From Leucaena leucocephala (taxonomy: Eukaryota; Streptophyta; Magnoliopsida; Fabales; Fabaceae), in NCBI GenBank assembly GCA_037074615.1, contig CM073551.1, positions 20,893,750 through 20,957,749 on the forward strand: 64,000 bases of DNA, given 5' to 3'. The notes beneath the pieces are model-generated. The model was not told the DNA's origin, searched no databases, and worked only from the letters and a program-made list of their open reading frames with translations. Of this stretch, positions 23,607 to 35,807 are shown in pieces. The position numbers and the translations under genes are program-made. Positions within the stretch are counted from its first letter, which is position 1. Every line of letters starts with the position of its first letter.

Positions 23607-25090
23607 AATATACCTAAACTTTTCTGTATAAAAATAAAAACCCTGTCAAATCTACCTAAATTTTCTATGTATAAAAATAAAATTAAAAAAAAAGTTGTCC
23701 CAAAAGTGATTTTAAAAAATATAAAAGAGTATTATATGTATAGTGTCTATATTTCATTATATATCCATAATTTAATTTTTTTTATTTCTCTTAATATTCT
23801 GTATATATTTATTAATTTTTATAAATATGTTAGTTATAAATTCAAATGCATAGTTCAACTTATAATCTTTAAAACCCATATACTTTCTAATAATTATATA
23901 TTTTAAAATATTTTGTTATATATCATTTAAATCATTGTAATGTCTCAAAATCACTAAAAGTCTTAAAATAAGTGAACAAGACCTAACTTGATGTTTCATA
24001 TTGCTAATAGTGATTACATTTCCTTTTACAATCAAAGTGATTTTTCCCAAATAAATTCATTTACTCTTGACTTTTGGGTTGATAATTTGCGCACTTTTGG
24101 GTTGATAATTTGCGAAGGGAGAAACGACGCCGTCTACCGTTTTCCTATTTTAGGATTAATCATTTGATTCTGACCTTAGCTACCTGAAGCTTAGTGAGCT
24201 TCACCGCCCAACGCATAGCTCAGAGATCATCGAATCTCTCAAACCCAGACACCATTCACCGTCGCCGCCGCTCGTCTGTGGTTCAGTTCGTCGGATGCTT
24301 GTTGCTTCATTCGGCACTGGTAAAGCTCTCTTACGATCTCTTTGACTTTCTTCTTTGAATTCCCGATCTGTTAGAATTAGAAATATTCCTTTGAATCATG
24401 GAGTGAAACGGGTGCTTTAAAACTGGACTGATCTCTTTTTCATTTATTTTTTGGCCTACCATTTTAGAGGAATGGGAAATTCTGGGACTCCTTTGAATTT
24501 GAGAAATTGTAATTCGGCCATTTTGAAATTATCCTTGGAGAATAGGACCTGTGCCTAATAATGTTAAGTATCCAAGTTTTGTACTTCATTACTGTAAGTA
24601 GTTGCCTCCGTTGCTGGCATTAATTCCTAATTATAGTGACGTGCATTTTACCTTCAGATTCCTCTCCAGACAACTTTCCACTCTGTTGTACTTTTGTAAT
24701 CTTTTTTCCTTCCGCCCTAAAGAAATGTGCGCCTAAAAGAACAAAAAATCCTGTCTTATGACGATTGATCAAATTCAATTTTCGTACTGGATTGTCTTAT
24801 TAGTAAATAGTGTTTTTTATATCAGCAGGGAGAGATGAGAGATAGATTGGAAGGGTACATGTGTTAAACAATTTAAATTTGACAATATTTCCCGTGACTT
24901 ATATCTTTCACTTGGTGATAGTTTGTCTGTGTTTGATTCCATGGGGCAGCCATGTAAAGTTTTGTAAATGCATTCGTTCAAAGCTTTCATGTGAATTAAT
25001 TCTGATCAAACTTTGATTGAGGCATCTCTGAGGTGGAAGCTTATTCTTGCAGAAAAAAATAATAAATTTAGTTGGTGACCTTTGGTTAAC

Positions 25091-26183
25091 ATGAATAAGT
25101 TATTAGAGTTCGGAAGAAAAGCTCTATTTTATGTAAGGGTGCTTTCTGGATACGAGGAGCGAAGAATACGATCGTTTAGGCTGCAGCTGGAGAATCATCT
25201 TAAACAGGTATGACATCTTATCTTATCTCAACGATAACAATCATATTCTTGAATAAACTGTTCCCTTTTAGAAACTAAGTAAGAAGATAAAAATAGAAAA
25301 ATGAACTGGTGCTTTATTCAAATGGAGCTGTGGTTCTCTGCAAGGGAAAGAAGTGAGCCTCACTTTTTTAAGTTATTAATAGGAATGTTCATTTTTATCA
25401 ATTGTATGAATAAGGAAAGGAGCAAACTGTGAAGAAGCACAGCATACAATTTTTTAAAATAAAAATATCGGAATCCTATAATATGGAGAAAACAACATAA
25501 AGATTTGACTTCAAATATTTTTATTTTTCATTGCTTCTAAGCTCCAGATCACAAGAGACAAGATCTTAACCTTCATTCTTTTTGCACCAATGTGAATATT
25601 TATCTGATGTGAACTGCCAGCTACTTCTTGCCCTCGATTTCATTCTGATATTTGGTATATTTACCCCGCTCTGGTGTGTTTGACATTTGATTATGAAAGG
25701 TACAAGAGAGGAAGGCAACTTTGAACAAAATACCTGAGCGGATTATTTTATCTGAGGTTCGCCGTATGGTTGATGAGATGCAGGCTTTAAACAAGAAGTT
25801 GGAAGAGACAGTAAACTAAATCTCTTAACATTTTAAATTATGGAAACTGTGTTTGATTGCGTTTCATTAATTTTTCCTCCATGATTCATTGATATGTGGA
25901 ACTCAAATTTGTTGTAACTTCCATTCAGGAAGCAGCCGTTGAAGAATACTTCAAACCAATTGACGAGGAAGCTGAGATTATTATGAAAATGCAGCTAGAA
26001 GGGAAAGAGAAAACTTCGGAGGAAATGCTAAAAGCAATGGAGCAACAGGCTTTGCTTGAGCAAGTTGAAGCTGAAAAAATTTCTGCTGCACGTCAACTAG
26101 AAAAGTTCCATGCCAACGAGAACCAGCCATCCACATCTACACTCCCGCAGGAAGGTTCACAAATTTTGAACTCCAAAAGTTAG
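25091..26183 (+). CDS. Small conserved plant coiled-coil protein, function unknown
   Basis: Three exons, 25091-25207, 25700-25810 and 25929-26183, join in phase 0 and encode 160 aa beginning MNKLLEFGRKALFYVRVLSG. All junctions are GT-AG. After a basic N-terminus with an aromatic patch (residues 1-25), most of the protein is charged and helical, with heptad-like stretches around 28-75 and 85-140, and ends with a Ser/Thr-rich tail. There is no signal peptide or clear membrane span. The basic amphipathic N-terminus could be a mitochondrial targeting sequence, but this is inference. I do not recognise a characterised family. Clean splice junctions and uninterrupted frames argue that it is real. 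Confidence 0.75.
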
Positions 26184-26825
26184 GTACAGTTTTTAGGTAT
26201 TTTTGCTATCAGGTTCTTATTCAAAAACATGACAAGTCGATTATTTTTTCTCCAACTTAGCTACATAGTTGGATCGTTGAAAAAATTTGCTTCTCATATT
26301 ATGTTTTTCTTGTAAAACCTGATAGCAAATATTCTAGGAAACATTGATGACAACTAAACCCAAGAGTGCTGGGTGTATCATTCAACACAAGGAGAGGTTT
26401 TTCTGTGGTTTGAGTGTTTGGCCATATCTGAAAAGAGGCAATTGTAATCTCTCCAGTCTATGTTCCATGGCATCTTAGAATTAGCTGAGATGTCTCATTA
26501 AGAGCGTTGAGATGGCAAAGTTATTTTTTGTTGTGCACAATAGATCACTATTCAGAGTTTGATGAGAAAATAAATGAGGTTAGCATGGGAACAAGTGAAC
26601 AAGTGTTATGTTTGAGAAATAATTTATTTTTTTATTTTAAAAAAGTTAGAAAAATAAAATAGTATTGTATGATTATAAGACATACTAATTGTTGAGGATA
26701 ATGTAAATGAACTCTCTTTCCATTGCTGTAACTGATCTAGTAAGACATAAAGATAACACTAATATGGATAATATTTGGATATACTTAAAATTGTGAAAAA
26801 TTCACGTTATATTACTTTTTTTTTG

Positions 26826-26960
26826 TACAAAAATTTTTGGAAAGGGTTTGGAGTCAATCACGATCTAAAAGCAGGGCGAAGTCTCCATTCCTCCTAAGCG
26901 ATACTAATATCGGGCAAGACGAGTCGTCTATTATCCTCAGGCATAAATCTATACATCTAA
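26826..26960 (-). repeat. Dispersed repeat, inverted copy (also at 37578, 38316, 38596)
   Basis: It begins CAAAAATTTTTGGAAAGGG and contains ATACTAATATCGGGCAAGAC and GTCTATTATCCTCAGG. These match the reverse complement of blocks in 37578-37795, 38316-38530 and 38596-38770 (for example CCTAACATTAGTATGATTTAGG). No ORF is present. It may be a SINE or a fragment of a larger element. Confidence 0.5.
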
Positions 26961-27071
26961 GAACCAGGATACCATCTATTTTGACTTTTAATTATATATT
27001 AACTTTTATCATTATTCTATTTATACAAATTTTTAGTCCATATGAGTTTTTTTAAGAAACAATAAAATTTA

Positions 27072-27251
27072 GGGGGGGGGGAATTAAAGTTAAAAATCAA
27101 AAACTGAAAAATAGTAGAATCATTCATGAACATGAAGCCATTTGAGAGCAACTATCTACTTAATTAATGTGAATAATCTTTTTCAAAAAAGATCACCCTG
27201 ACATGAGAATATATATATATATATTCTTTAAATTTCGCCCCCCCCCCCCCC
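27072..27251. mobile_element. Small MITE with oligo-G / oligo-C termini
   Basis: The left end is ten G followed by AATTAAAG; the right end is CTTTAAATTTCG followed by fourteen C. The two ends are reverse complements of one another (G-run, AT block, TTAAAG). TA occurs on both outer sides (27070-27071 and 27252-27253), consistent with a TA target-site duplication. The element is 180 bases long and contains an (AT)n run at about 27210-27223. Confidence 0.55.
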
Positions 27252-27698
27252 TATTACACAAGCATGCCCACCACAAGCTTCATTCACTATTGATTGCTGG
27301 TCAAAACTTTACATAAATAAGCAAGACAACTTTGACTTAAGAAAAGCCCAAAAAGGAAGAAAACAAATACATTATAATAAAAAAAACTATCATCACGAAG
27401 GCAATATTTTCTTCTGGCAACACAATCCATGGATAACTGAATACAAGTCATAACAAGGAGGTTCCAGAGACAGAAATTCTGCTCTACATGCTTCCAATAA
27501 TTTAATATAATCAAACCTATAAAAGCTCAACCAACACTTCACAAGAATGAGTATTAGAAATGCTTCTATGGCTGTGATCTGATTTTATAACACAGTTTGC
27601 TTCTCCTAACAAGATCCTAACTTTAAACATTCCAATGATATATGTTGGCAATGTAAAACAAAATTCTTAAAGAATGATATTTTAGGCAGTTTTATTTT

Positions 27699-30600
27699 TC
27701 ACTGAAAAACCAAATTATGACAGGTTTTGTCACAAGGGTAAGCACAACCAATGGCCTGTATTCCAACTCTGTCAAAAAACCAGTTTCCAACAGATTGTGC
27801 AATCCCCTGCATGTGTTTTAGCCATGTATTAGAGAAAGAAATAAGCTTTTAAGCCCATAAAGCAAATATCAGAAAATTAAAGAGAAAATATAAACATGGC
27901 ATACTATGGATTTATGATTTAAATATTTGTAATTACATAATTGAATTGAAGAAATTTAGGATTTATTTATTTAGAATGCACATACTCTGTTTCCAATATG
28001 GGGAGAATTGTAGGCAAACCAAGTATCCTGTCTTTCGGTCTGACAATGCGCGAAACATGAATTTATGAACAATCCATTTTTGCGAGCCCTGGAAAAGCCC
28101 CTTACAGAAGTAAGCATTTGATTTCGGAATCCTACATTATACAATGTTTGACAACATTAAAAAGAGAAAAGTTGAAATATGAAAAGAGCAACTAACCAAC
28201 TTGAAACTACTGCTATTTTAAAACAGACGAAGATTCAAGAAATGAATATTCTTAACAGCTCAACTTAACCACCTTGAAGATAATGAATCTGTGATGCAGT
28301 GCAACGTGCATAATTTTTTCTGCACTGAGCCCAACTCCACCGACGATCCACTGATGGCGGCGCTATGCTGGCCTGAATCTGATAAAAGTGAAAGGGATTA
28401 CATAAGTCAAATACCACTTGACAATAAGGATCATAATGTTCATGTGTTAAGAGATTACATGTTCCTAATTCATCCTAAGCATCCACACTCAAAAAAATTA
28501 GGTAATGGCTGATAAGGCCACGTGTCCAGCAAAATCATGAAGAATATGAGATTCTTCGATATAAAAGAATTTACTTTTGAATAAATTTTATAGCATCTTT
28601 CAACATCACCAATGTGCTCTTTCTTTAAGGAAGACTAGAGTAACTTGTGAAGGTTTATAAAGACTACTATGGTATTTCTCATAAGAGACAAGGTTAAAGG
28701 GATTTACCTGCCAAGTATCATAAGCTGTGTTGAGAATAAATAGAGGTGCCCTGACGCTGGAAATTAAATACTGAGGGAAGAAGCACTGAGGAAAAAATGT
28801 AAGAATGTAAGAATACTTCAAAATAGATCAATTCAAAATTTAAGATTAATTACATTTTTCCTTTTGTTGTCACGTACAATGTGTGAAGATATTGAGTATA
28901 CACATATCATTCACTTTGTAATGTACACTTCTCTATATGCTCAAATACCACTTTCTTTCCCTTTAAATTTATATGTTAATAATATTTTTCATACTAATTT
29001 CCACCTAAAATTTTTAATTAACAGAAGAACACTAAAAAATTATGCTATGGTTGGGGTACGGTCTAGTTAATAATAAAGGGCGATAAGAAATAACTTGAGG
29101 CCTTCTATAAGCAACTAAAATAAGAAATTCTGATGATATTAAATTTCCAAATTCTACAGGTATATACTAAGTATGGGCTTACAAAAGCATAGGTCCAAAA
29201 ATCTTTGTTCAAAACTCTAATTATTACAATTTATCAATTAAAAACCCTAATTCTCAAATGATGAATTCACAATCACATAATAGAAGATTTAAAATATTTT
29301 CTCATACTGCTTGAGTTTCTGCAGGTGAAAAATGATGGTACTAGCATTTCATGTAAATGTTATGCTCATTTTCACAGTACATATCTTAAATGGCAAGACA
29401 TGTGATAATGCTATGCTAGCAATTTAATAATACTGAAAACCCCAAAAACAATAGTTACCAAAGCTGGATTGAAGTGACTGGTACAACTCCTTGGAAGGCT
29501 CCTTGCCGCCCCCTGCCAAGAAAGATACAGACCAAATTCCATTTTCAGTATATCTTGGCTTTCCCTATACATCTTGCTAACAATACTCAAGCAATCAGGC
29601 GAACCCACTGAAGCATCCAACCATGAAATTGACATAAATTTCTGAAGTGTGAAACTGAGGTCAAAGCTATCATCTGGCTATAACACTAACGATTTCTTAG
29701 GAAAATCACTATGAAATCTCTTAGAAATAATATAATTACCAAAAAATCTTAGAGTAGCATGGACTTGTTGTTATTTCCTACACTAGACTTATCATTGCAT
29801 GCTGCTCACTTGTTTTGAGACTTTTTAGTAATTATATTCTTTTCTTGGGACTTGATGGGGATAAGAGGGACAGAGTAATTGAAGTAGCAGACTGAACAAT
29901 CAGTGGATATGATGCAACTTAAAATCTTAAAACTGTAATATAATTGTTCACTGCTAACTCACTACTCAAACAAGTTGAAACTTGAAACGGTCTCTTTATA
30001 TTATGCTTCAGGATATTGAGGCAACTAACTAATTTAATATAATACAAGAATGTGGCTCTCTGCTCTTCACTGGTTTGTCATATACTACTTGATCTGCCAT
30101 GAAATTAGAAACAAAAGGACATCAACAAGAAAGTATAAAAGAAAAAATACATGCAAGGCGACCACATCTCTGAATGTCCTCCTCAAAGTGCGACTGCCAG
30201 ATACATCAACACTGCAACTCAAGAAAAATATTTTGTTATTGGCATGCCTACATATAAACACTATGACCTATGAGCATATATCCAATGAATTAAGGATTAG
30301 AATTGAAAGTCCATGTATTGATTTTTACCTGTCAAGGAACAATCCAGCATCGCTTAAGCATTTGACTCTTGTAGTTGAAGGAAACAGTCCCTGAAATTCG
30401 TCACAATGAAGTATAGATGCTAAACCTCCAGCAGAACATCCAGATAGAAGAGCCTAATTGAACAAACCAATGACATCAAACAGAAGTCAAGCAGCTAATT
30501 ATCGTTTCTTTTCTGAAACTGTCATGTAAACCTGTTTAGCGTAGCGCATGCCCTTTGACATTAAATCCTCCATAGCAGCTTCCCAGATGCGTTGTCCTCT

Positions 30601-32240
30601 GAAGAACAAATTTGCGGCCTAGGGTACAAAGATGAAATTAGTGATAATTCAACAACATTCTTAACTATCATGATCCACCACATATAATACTGTGAGATCA
30701 AACCATTCAAAATTAGAAGGAAAAACTCTGGCTCCTCCAAATGACAACTTGAAAAGACTTTATGCTAACATGGATACAGTGCATGGCTCATGGAAAATAT
30801 ACTATTGAAAATAGACCTGTTTTGCCACTTACTTTATTTTGACTGTCCCCGCTAAAGGATGAACCATCACAGTAACGAATTTTTACTCTGTTCCAGTTGA
30901 AAAAATCTGCAAATAAATTCATCAAGCAGAATGATGAAGTTGATTTCCAGTGAAAATAGAACAGCATGTGAACAATGGGAAACCTAGTGATGCTTAGTTT
31001 GTGTTCTGACCAGGGTTTTCTTCAGCTTTGTTACTCAATATTCCAACAAATGGAATCTGCTTTTCCATGAAATTGGAAGAACCATGACGAGTTCTCTTAC
31101 TGTACTGACAAGTTTTGATATTTCCACACCAGCCTCCTCCCTGTCATGAAAAGGCTTGCTAAAGTTATCAATTAAGGTGGAACAAGTTAAACTCACACAA
31201 AATACCTATCTTAACAATATTAGATCCTGACCATACAAATCATACCCCAATTAACTAAAATAATATGTGCATGGCAAAGAAGGCCTCCTTCCGATGTAGT
31301 GAAGCAAAAGCTTTTCAAGTTCATTAATTACTTTTGATTTCTGGAAGCATGCATCAAAAGAACTACTTGTATAACAAGTTGAGCTTACTTACTTAAGCTG
31401 CTAAGAGTCAATTAAGAATGCATTAACTTAAACATGCTGGCTGATCAAGGCATGATCACTCGCTTTAAATATTTTAGAATTAAAAAATAAAACATGGCTA
31501 TAAATTGAGCAGCAAAACACATACCTCCAATTGTATAAGCCAACTATTTGATCCAGAACCATAACCACGGTGAAGATGGTAAGCTGGTAAAGATCCATCC
31601 AGGCAAACTGCACGTGGAGAACGCAAGTCATGCTATATGATATATCAAACGCAAGATCTCAATTAAATTAAACAATGTAATTTCGAAAAGTTTGTTTAGA
31701 TGTCTTAGTCTCCAAGTCTCAGTTAAAGTAATGTCAAACGAGAAAAGCAACTTATAACTATGATACTGTTAACAATAGGGAATTTGTTGCCCATACTTAA
31801 TGGTTAAAATCTTCATAGTTCTTAATGTTCATATGATGATGGCGTAGGCACCATTGTTCGAGTGCATCTTCCATGCTCAGATGCTCATAAGTGAAACTAA
31901 TAATATACTATGAGAAAAGTCACCATGAGAACAAAATAATTATTGGTGCTCCCTTGTCCCCGTCAACTTGAACAAGAAGATTAAAAACAGAGAACCAAAG
32001 ACAAAAGAAAGCTCATTTGCAATGGAAAATAAATGCAGAGAAAGGGATTATATAGGAAGAAGAAATACCTGCGCCTTTGGCAACAGCTCCATTAATAAGA
32101 TTGATACCCACCATTAAGGGCCTGTAATTGAAACCCCTTCTCTTGACATAATCCATATCTGTCACACTGGCATTGTCGAAACCCTCGACCACTTTGATAA
32201 TCACCAATCCTGCAAACCAAACCACCCACCATAGCTTCAT
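27699..32240 (-). CDS. Pectin acetylesterase (carbohydrate esterase family 13)
   Basis: Secreted enzyme that removes O-acetyl groups from pectin in the cell wall. Exons in transcript order: 32240-32069, 31607-31525, 31140-31011, 30906-30833, 30618-30532, 30453-30329, 30211-30151, 29512-29459, 28785-28708, 28372-28273, 28131-27986, 27806-27699. All have GT-AG borders and phases close, giving 405 aa, typical of the family. Residues 1-20 (MKLWWVVWFAGLVIIKVVEG) are a signal peptide. Family hallmarks are the oxyanion-hole loop GGGWC (86-90), nucleophile GCSAGG (Ser189), the Asp in LNTAYDTW (Asp285) and the His in NSCFAHCQT (His350), the Notum-like catalytic triad. Many Cys follow the family pattern. 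An in-frame ATG 45 bases upstream (32285) would add a hydrophilic leader, so 32240 is preferred. Two introns hold repeat sequence. Confidence 0.93.
29690..29850 (-). repeat. Dispersed repeat, copy 3 of 3 (inverted, in pectin acetylesterase intron)
   Basis: It contains CATTGCATGCTGCTCACTTG followed by TTTTGAGACTTTTTAG and, upstream, TCTTAGAGTAGCATGGACTTG. These match reverse complements of the copies at 11375-11490 and 17845-17990. It lies in an intron, has no ORF and its ends are uncertain. Confidence 0.45.
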
Positions 32241-32658
32241 GCCCCATGAACTGTTTTTTGTTTTGCACATTGGTCTTGCAGCCAAAACGAAATAGAGCTT
32301 TCCCAGAATTTTTTACTTGTGTTTGAAGGGAATGTGCTCAAGAGAACAATGGTGTCACAAAGAAAGAGGAGGGAAGCAATGCCAGTGGAGGGCAAGTTTG
32401 AATCTTTCGGAGGATAACCAAGACCAATGAGATGAAAACGAAAGTTCAAAAGACGAAGGCAATAAATAACCAAGTCCTCCTAAGTGACAAAAAGTGGTCC
32501 GGTAAAAACTGGAGCATTTATAACAAGCAAAAGGTAATAAAAAGAAGAAACCAAAAGTAAATGCAGATGAACAACCGGCAGATTCACTAGCAAAACTGGA
32601 ATAACATGAAATGGACTTGTATAGTAATGAACTGGGGTGGTGAAAAAAGTTTTTTTTT

Positions 32659-32805
32659 CCACCCAATTTACCGGAGCTTTGCCCCGACTACATCCGGATC
32701 CGACCCGCATCGTACACTTGGCTATGGGTGAGTTTCCCAAGGGAAATTTTCTACATACGCTCTCTTACTTAAATAATATCGAGTCACTCACCACTCGAAT
32801 CAATA
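32659..32805 (-). mobile_element. tRNA-derived SINE, copy 4 (inverted, internally deleted)
   Basis: Reverse complement of the family at 22983-23606: a T run, then CCGGAGCTTTGCCCCGACTA and CTTGGCTATGGGTGAGTTTCCC, and near the other end ATATCGAGTCACTCACCACTCG, which corresponds to the A-box region. About 30 bases covering the B box are missing or replaced by CTCTCTTACTTA, so this copy is probably inactive. Confidence 0.7.
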
Positions 32806-33304
32806 GTAAAATACATACAAAAAGTTGAATACAGAAAGGCTTAATCTATCTCCCAGTTAACAAAGAGCCCCAAAAGCTCAAAAGGCAGGAGTGAAAGAGA
32901 AAAAATGATGCCGCCGACATGGCGGTGACATGAGGTCGAAGATCAAGGGTGAAGGGAAAGTCAGGGCAAAGCTGTACCACAATATCGCAATATCTTTACT
33001 CTCTCTCTCTCTCTCTAAGCATCCAGCTGGTTCTGGACCTTGGTGGCCATGCATGGCACCCCTACTGTCTGTATCTATGTGCGTGCGTTGGGTCTATCGC
33101 TTGTCCCGTTCGTTGGGCGTTGGTAGAACCACATATAGTATTGAATAATCGGAGGAGACCAGCAAAACGAGCACACTTGCCCCAGTTATCATGTGGGATT
33201 ATGGACCATATTAGTTTTAAAATGAGGGAATCAGCATATAAAAATTGAATCTTGAATACAGACAAACTTGCACAATTTATGGATGCTTAGTTTTGGTTCC
33301 TTCC

Positions 33305-33428
33305 TAAGCATGAAATTTGTATAAATTTCAGTGTAAAATTGTACGGATATATGTGTGTTATATTTTAAGCATGAAATTTGTATAAATTTCAGGGTAAAAT
33401 TGTACGGATATATGTGTGGCATATTTTA
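33305..33428. repeat. 61-base direct tandem duplication
   Basis: Two adjacent copies of a 61-base unit beginning TAAGCATGAAATTTGTATAA differ at only a few positions. Each contains the palindrome TGAAATTTGTATAAATTTCA. No gene overlaps. Confidence 0.85.
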
Positions 33429-34299
33429 TTAGAATTAACGATTAATAATAAATAATAGGAAGAATAATAGTAGGGTCTCAAAAGTAAGGTTCCAAAAAAA
33501 GAAAAAATTACCGAAACATAGCTGCAAACATGGAAAAACTTGTAAGATTGAGACACGGACTAATATAACGAACGTTTGTTGCTTGCATCTATTCTTCTGA
33601 TCACGGTAATTTACTTACAGCGGTTATAAGAAATTACTCCGTAGTTCAAATAAAAGAAACATAAAAGTATATTATCAGAAAATTAAATTGCATCGAGTAC
33701 TTGTATGAAACCCAATATTGTTCAGGGCGCCGCTCACCCACCAAAGGACAGAAGCATTATCTCTGTTTCTGATGGGGGTAGTAGAATAACGTAATTACTG
33801 AAAGGCAAACTTGCAGGGAAGGAATATGATGATGATGACACATGGCCAAGCCATGATGATTTGTAGAATCGGTGAGCAGAAGGGAATTAAAAATCAAAAG
33901 AGCAACATGGGAAGCACCGAAGATCTACTATTTCATACATGTGAATCCAAAATATTCATGGGACACTTGTGAAATTAAAGAAACTAGTCACCTATAGGTT
34001 TGATTGCAGGTGGTGGTCATACGAGATCATTCCATAACATGTTTCAATGTAGTCCTATCATTAAGATATCGAAGGAATTCTAACCTAATATGATTGATTA
34101 CTATGGACCCATGATTTCCAACGATTGACTGATGAACATGACACGTTACAGAAAAATTGGGCAGAGCACTACTCAGGCAAAGAGCTTGGAAACATATCTG
34201 AAAGTGACAAGTTCTTTTCAAAACCCAGATGTCCATATGGAGGATCTTGAAAAATGCTATGATTCCCTGAAACAATGCAAACCGTTTTCCCAACACTAT

Positions 34300-34409
34300 G
34301 GCCACGTTTGGTATGCAACACTCAATGCTACATACCAAATACTTTATTTAGCCCATTCACTGTCTCTATGCCAGTCCCAAGTCTTCAATGCTACGTACCA
34401 AACGTACCC
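34300..34409. mobile_element. Possible 110-base Tourist-like MITE
   Basis: The left end GGCCACGTTTGGTATG and right end TACCAAACGTACCC are inverted repeats, flanked by TAT on both sides (34297-34299 and 34410-34412). GTTTGG-type ends with a 3-base duplication fit PIF/Harbinger MITEs. The interior also has duplicated CAATGCTAC blocks. Confidence 0.5.
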
Positions 34410-35807
34410 TATATTCTTTCCACAGGAAGGTCAAAGACACATAAAGCCTCAATAATTCAAGCAATCGTTGAGCTGCTAAACTCTCCAACTTATTACCTAC
34501 TCCTATTCTTATTATAAGAGGCATTCTAAAAGAGATTAATTTTTATTATAAGTCACTTAATGAAATATTAATTAATTTTTTTAATAACATCTCTATTTAA
34601 AATTATTAACTATAAGAGATAATGCAATACAAAGATTAATTTTTTTTATTTAAATATAGGTAAAATCAAAAATTTATTCTATTTTTAAATAAAATTAATG
34701 ATTTAACTACATCTCTTTAATTCTGGTAAAGTGAGTATAAATGTCTTGCCATAATAGGGATCAACAAGAGTAATTTGTAAAACTTAGGCATACCCCATTA
34801 TAATACTAATGAATAATGGGCAATATATAATTCATTTGTATTTCCAATTTATGAAAGTAGAGCATTCAATTCGCCAACAGTTTAGTGTTATGGCAATGTT
34901 TATTAGTTAGCCAAATTGCTTTTTTCTTTATCTTTAGTAAATCGTCTTCTTCGGTCATAGTAGGGCTAAGCCCAGAGGCTTCAACTGCAAGGCATCCCTA
35001 AGATTCTATTTTGATAAAAAGGATTTTTTTGACCTCTCGAAAGAAGGGCTGTGGTTTCTAAGTCGAGGCATTTCATCATTCACTGGTAGTGAGAGCTGAG
35101 CTTCCCTTTGTTCTTTGGTCCCAAGGCAAAAGCAGTCCTTGCGCCAACTGGTAGTATGGAAACCGAACGGCAATAAATGAAGCTAGTGCTAATTCAGTTG
35201 AAGAATTAACACTTGTCTCCACAAAATATTTGAGCCAACACTCATGAAGAAAAGCCCTTTTTTCCCTCAAAGAGATCAAGAACGTAATTATTAGATCATT
35301 CATCCATAACCATGTCTTTGGAGAAGTATGTAAAATGGCTACCCCAAACCGAAAATATGAATAAAACCTCATTTTTCTCCACATCACCCTGTTAAGATAA
35401 AAGGATTTATTAACTGGTGATCCAATGTAAGATGCAAAATGTTTCTAATTGTCAGCCCTTTTTACTGTATGGTTTATCCATAGCATCTTTAGTTCTCCAA
35501 TTGTTTATTAAAAAACAAAAAAAACAAAAGCGTCTCTTCTGGATTCAGATGAAGAGTACAGCTACAACTGTTTATTGGTGTGGTGTGACTGTTTTCATGA
35601 TGAGTGAAACAACACAACCCGCGATTCCTTTCAACAAAAATAGCAATAATATAAACTGCAATGTAATCAAGTCCAACACCAAGTGATTGTTTTCATACAA
35701 GGTCTTCGGTTTTCACTCCAGGAGAGAAGAAAAGGCATGTTTGTGGTCTCATTTAAGGTCTAATTTTCATAAGCCCCACAATTATTACAAAGCATTTGTC
35801 AAAACTC

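Larger units (their letters stand above)
22900..25090. other. Intergenic region and 5' UTR between RH21 and the coiled-coil gene
   Basis: Besides the three SINEs, 23607-23640 and 23649-23685 form a short direct duplication (ACCTAAA..TTTTCT..GTATAAAAATAAAA). A 23-base direct repeat ACTTTTGGGTTGATAATTTGCG occurs at about 24069 and 24092, in the presumed promoter of the downstream gene. The 24160-24319 stretch is less AT-rich and looks like a 5' UTR exon. It ends at a donor GGTAAAG near 24319, suggesting a long 5' UTR intron with its acceptor near 25053 (TTCTTGCAG). Confidence 0.5.
26184..27698. other. Intergenic region between the coiled-coil gene and pectin acetylesterase
   Basis: No gene is supported. 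The first 300-400 bases are probably a 3' UTR. The region holds one inverted copy of a dispersed repeat (26826-26960) and a small MITE with oligo-G/oligo-C ends (27072-27251). The final 400 bases next to the pectin acetylesterase stop should include its 3' UTR. Confidence 0.5.
32241..35807. other. Intergenic region between pectin acetylesterase and NDUFB4 genes
   Basis: No gene is supported. The pectin acetylesterase promoter and 5' UTR should occupy about 32241-32640. The rest holds an inverted SINE copy (32659-32805), a CT microsatellite (about 32998-33016), a 61-base tandem duplication (33305-33428), a possible 110-base MITE (34300-34409) and AT-rich DNA at 34500-34900. Short open frames such as those at 34132-34455 and 35076-35387 look like nothing I recognise and lack coding character. 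The last roughly 100 bases before 35808 are probably the NDUFB4 3' UTR. Confidence 0.5.

Noticed and set aside
28291..28512. Plus-strand 73-codon frame
   Set aside because: It is antisense to a well-defined pectin acetylesterase exon.
34132..34517. Open frames in the intergenic region downstream of NDUFB4
   Set aside because: They have no recognisable domain, overlap a probable small MITE, and have composition like the surrounding non-coding DNA.
35076..35387. 103-codon minus-strand frame, considered as a retrotransposon fragment
   Set aside because: No reverse transcriptase, RNase H or integrase motif could be recognised.
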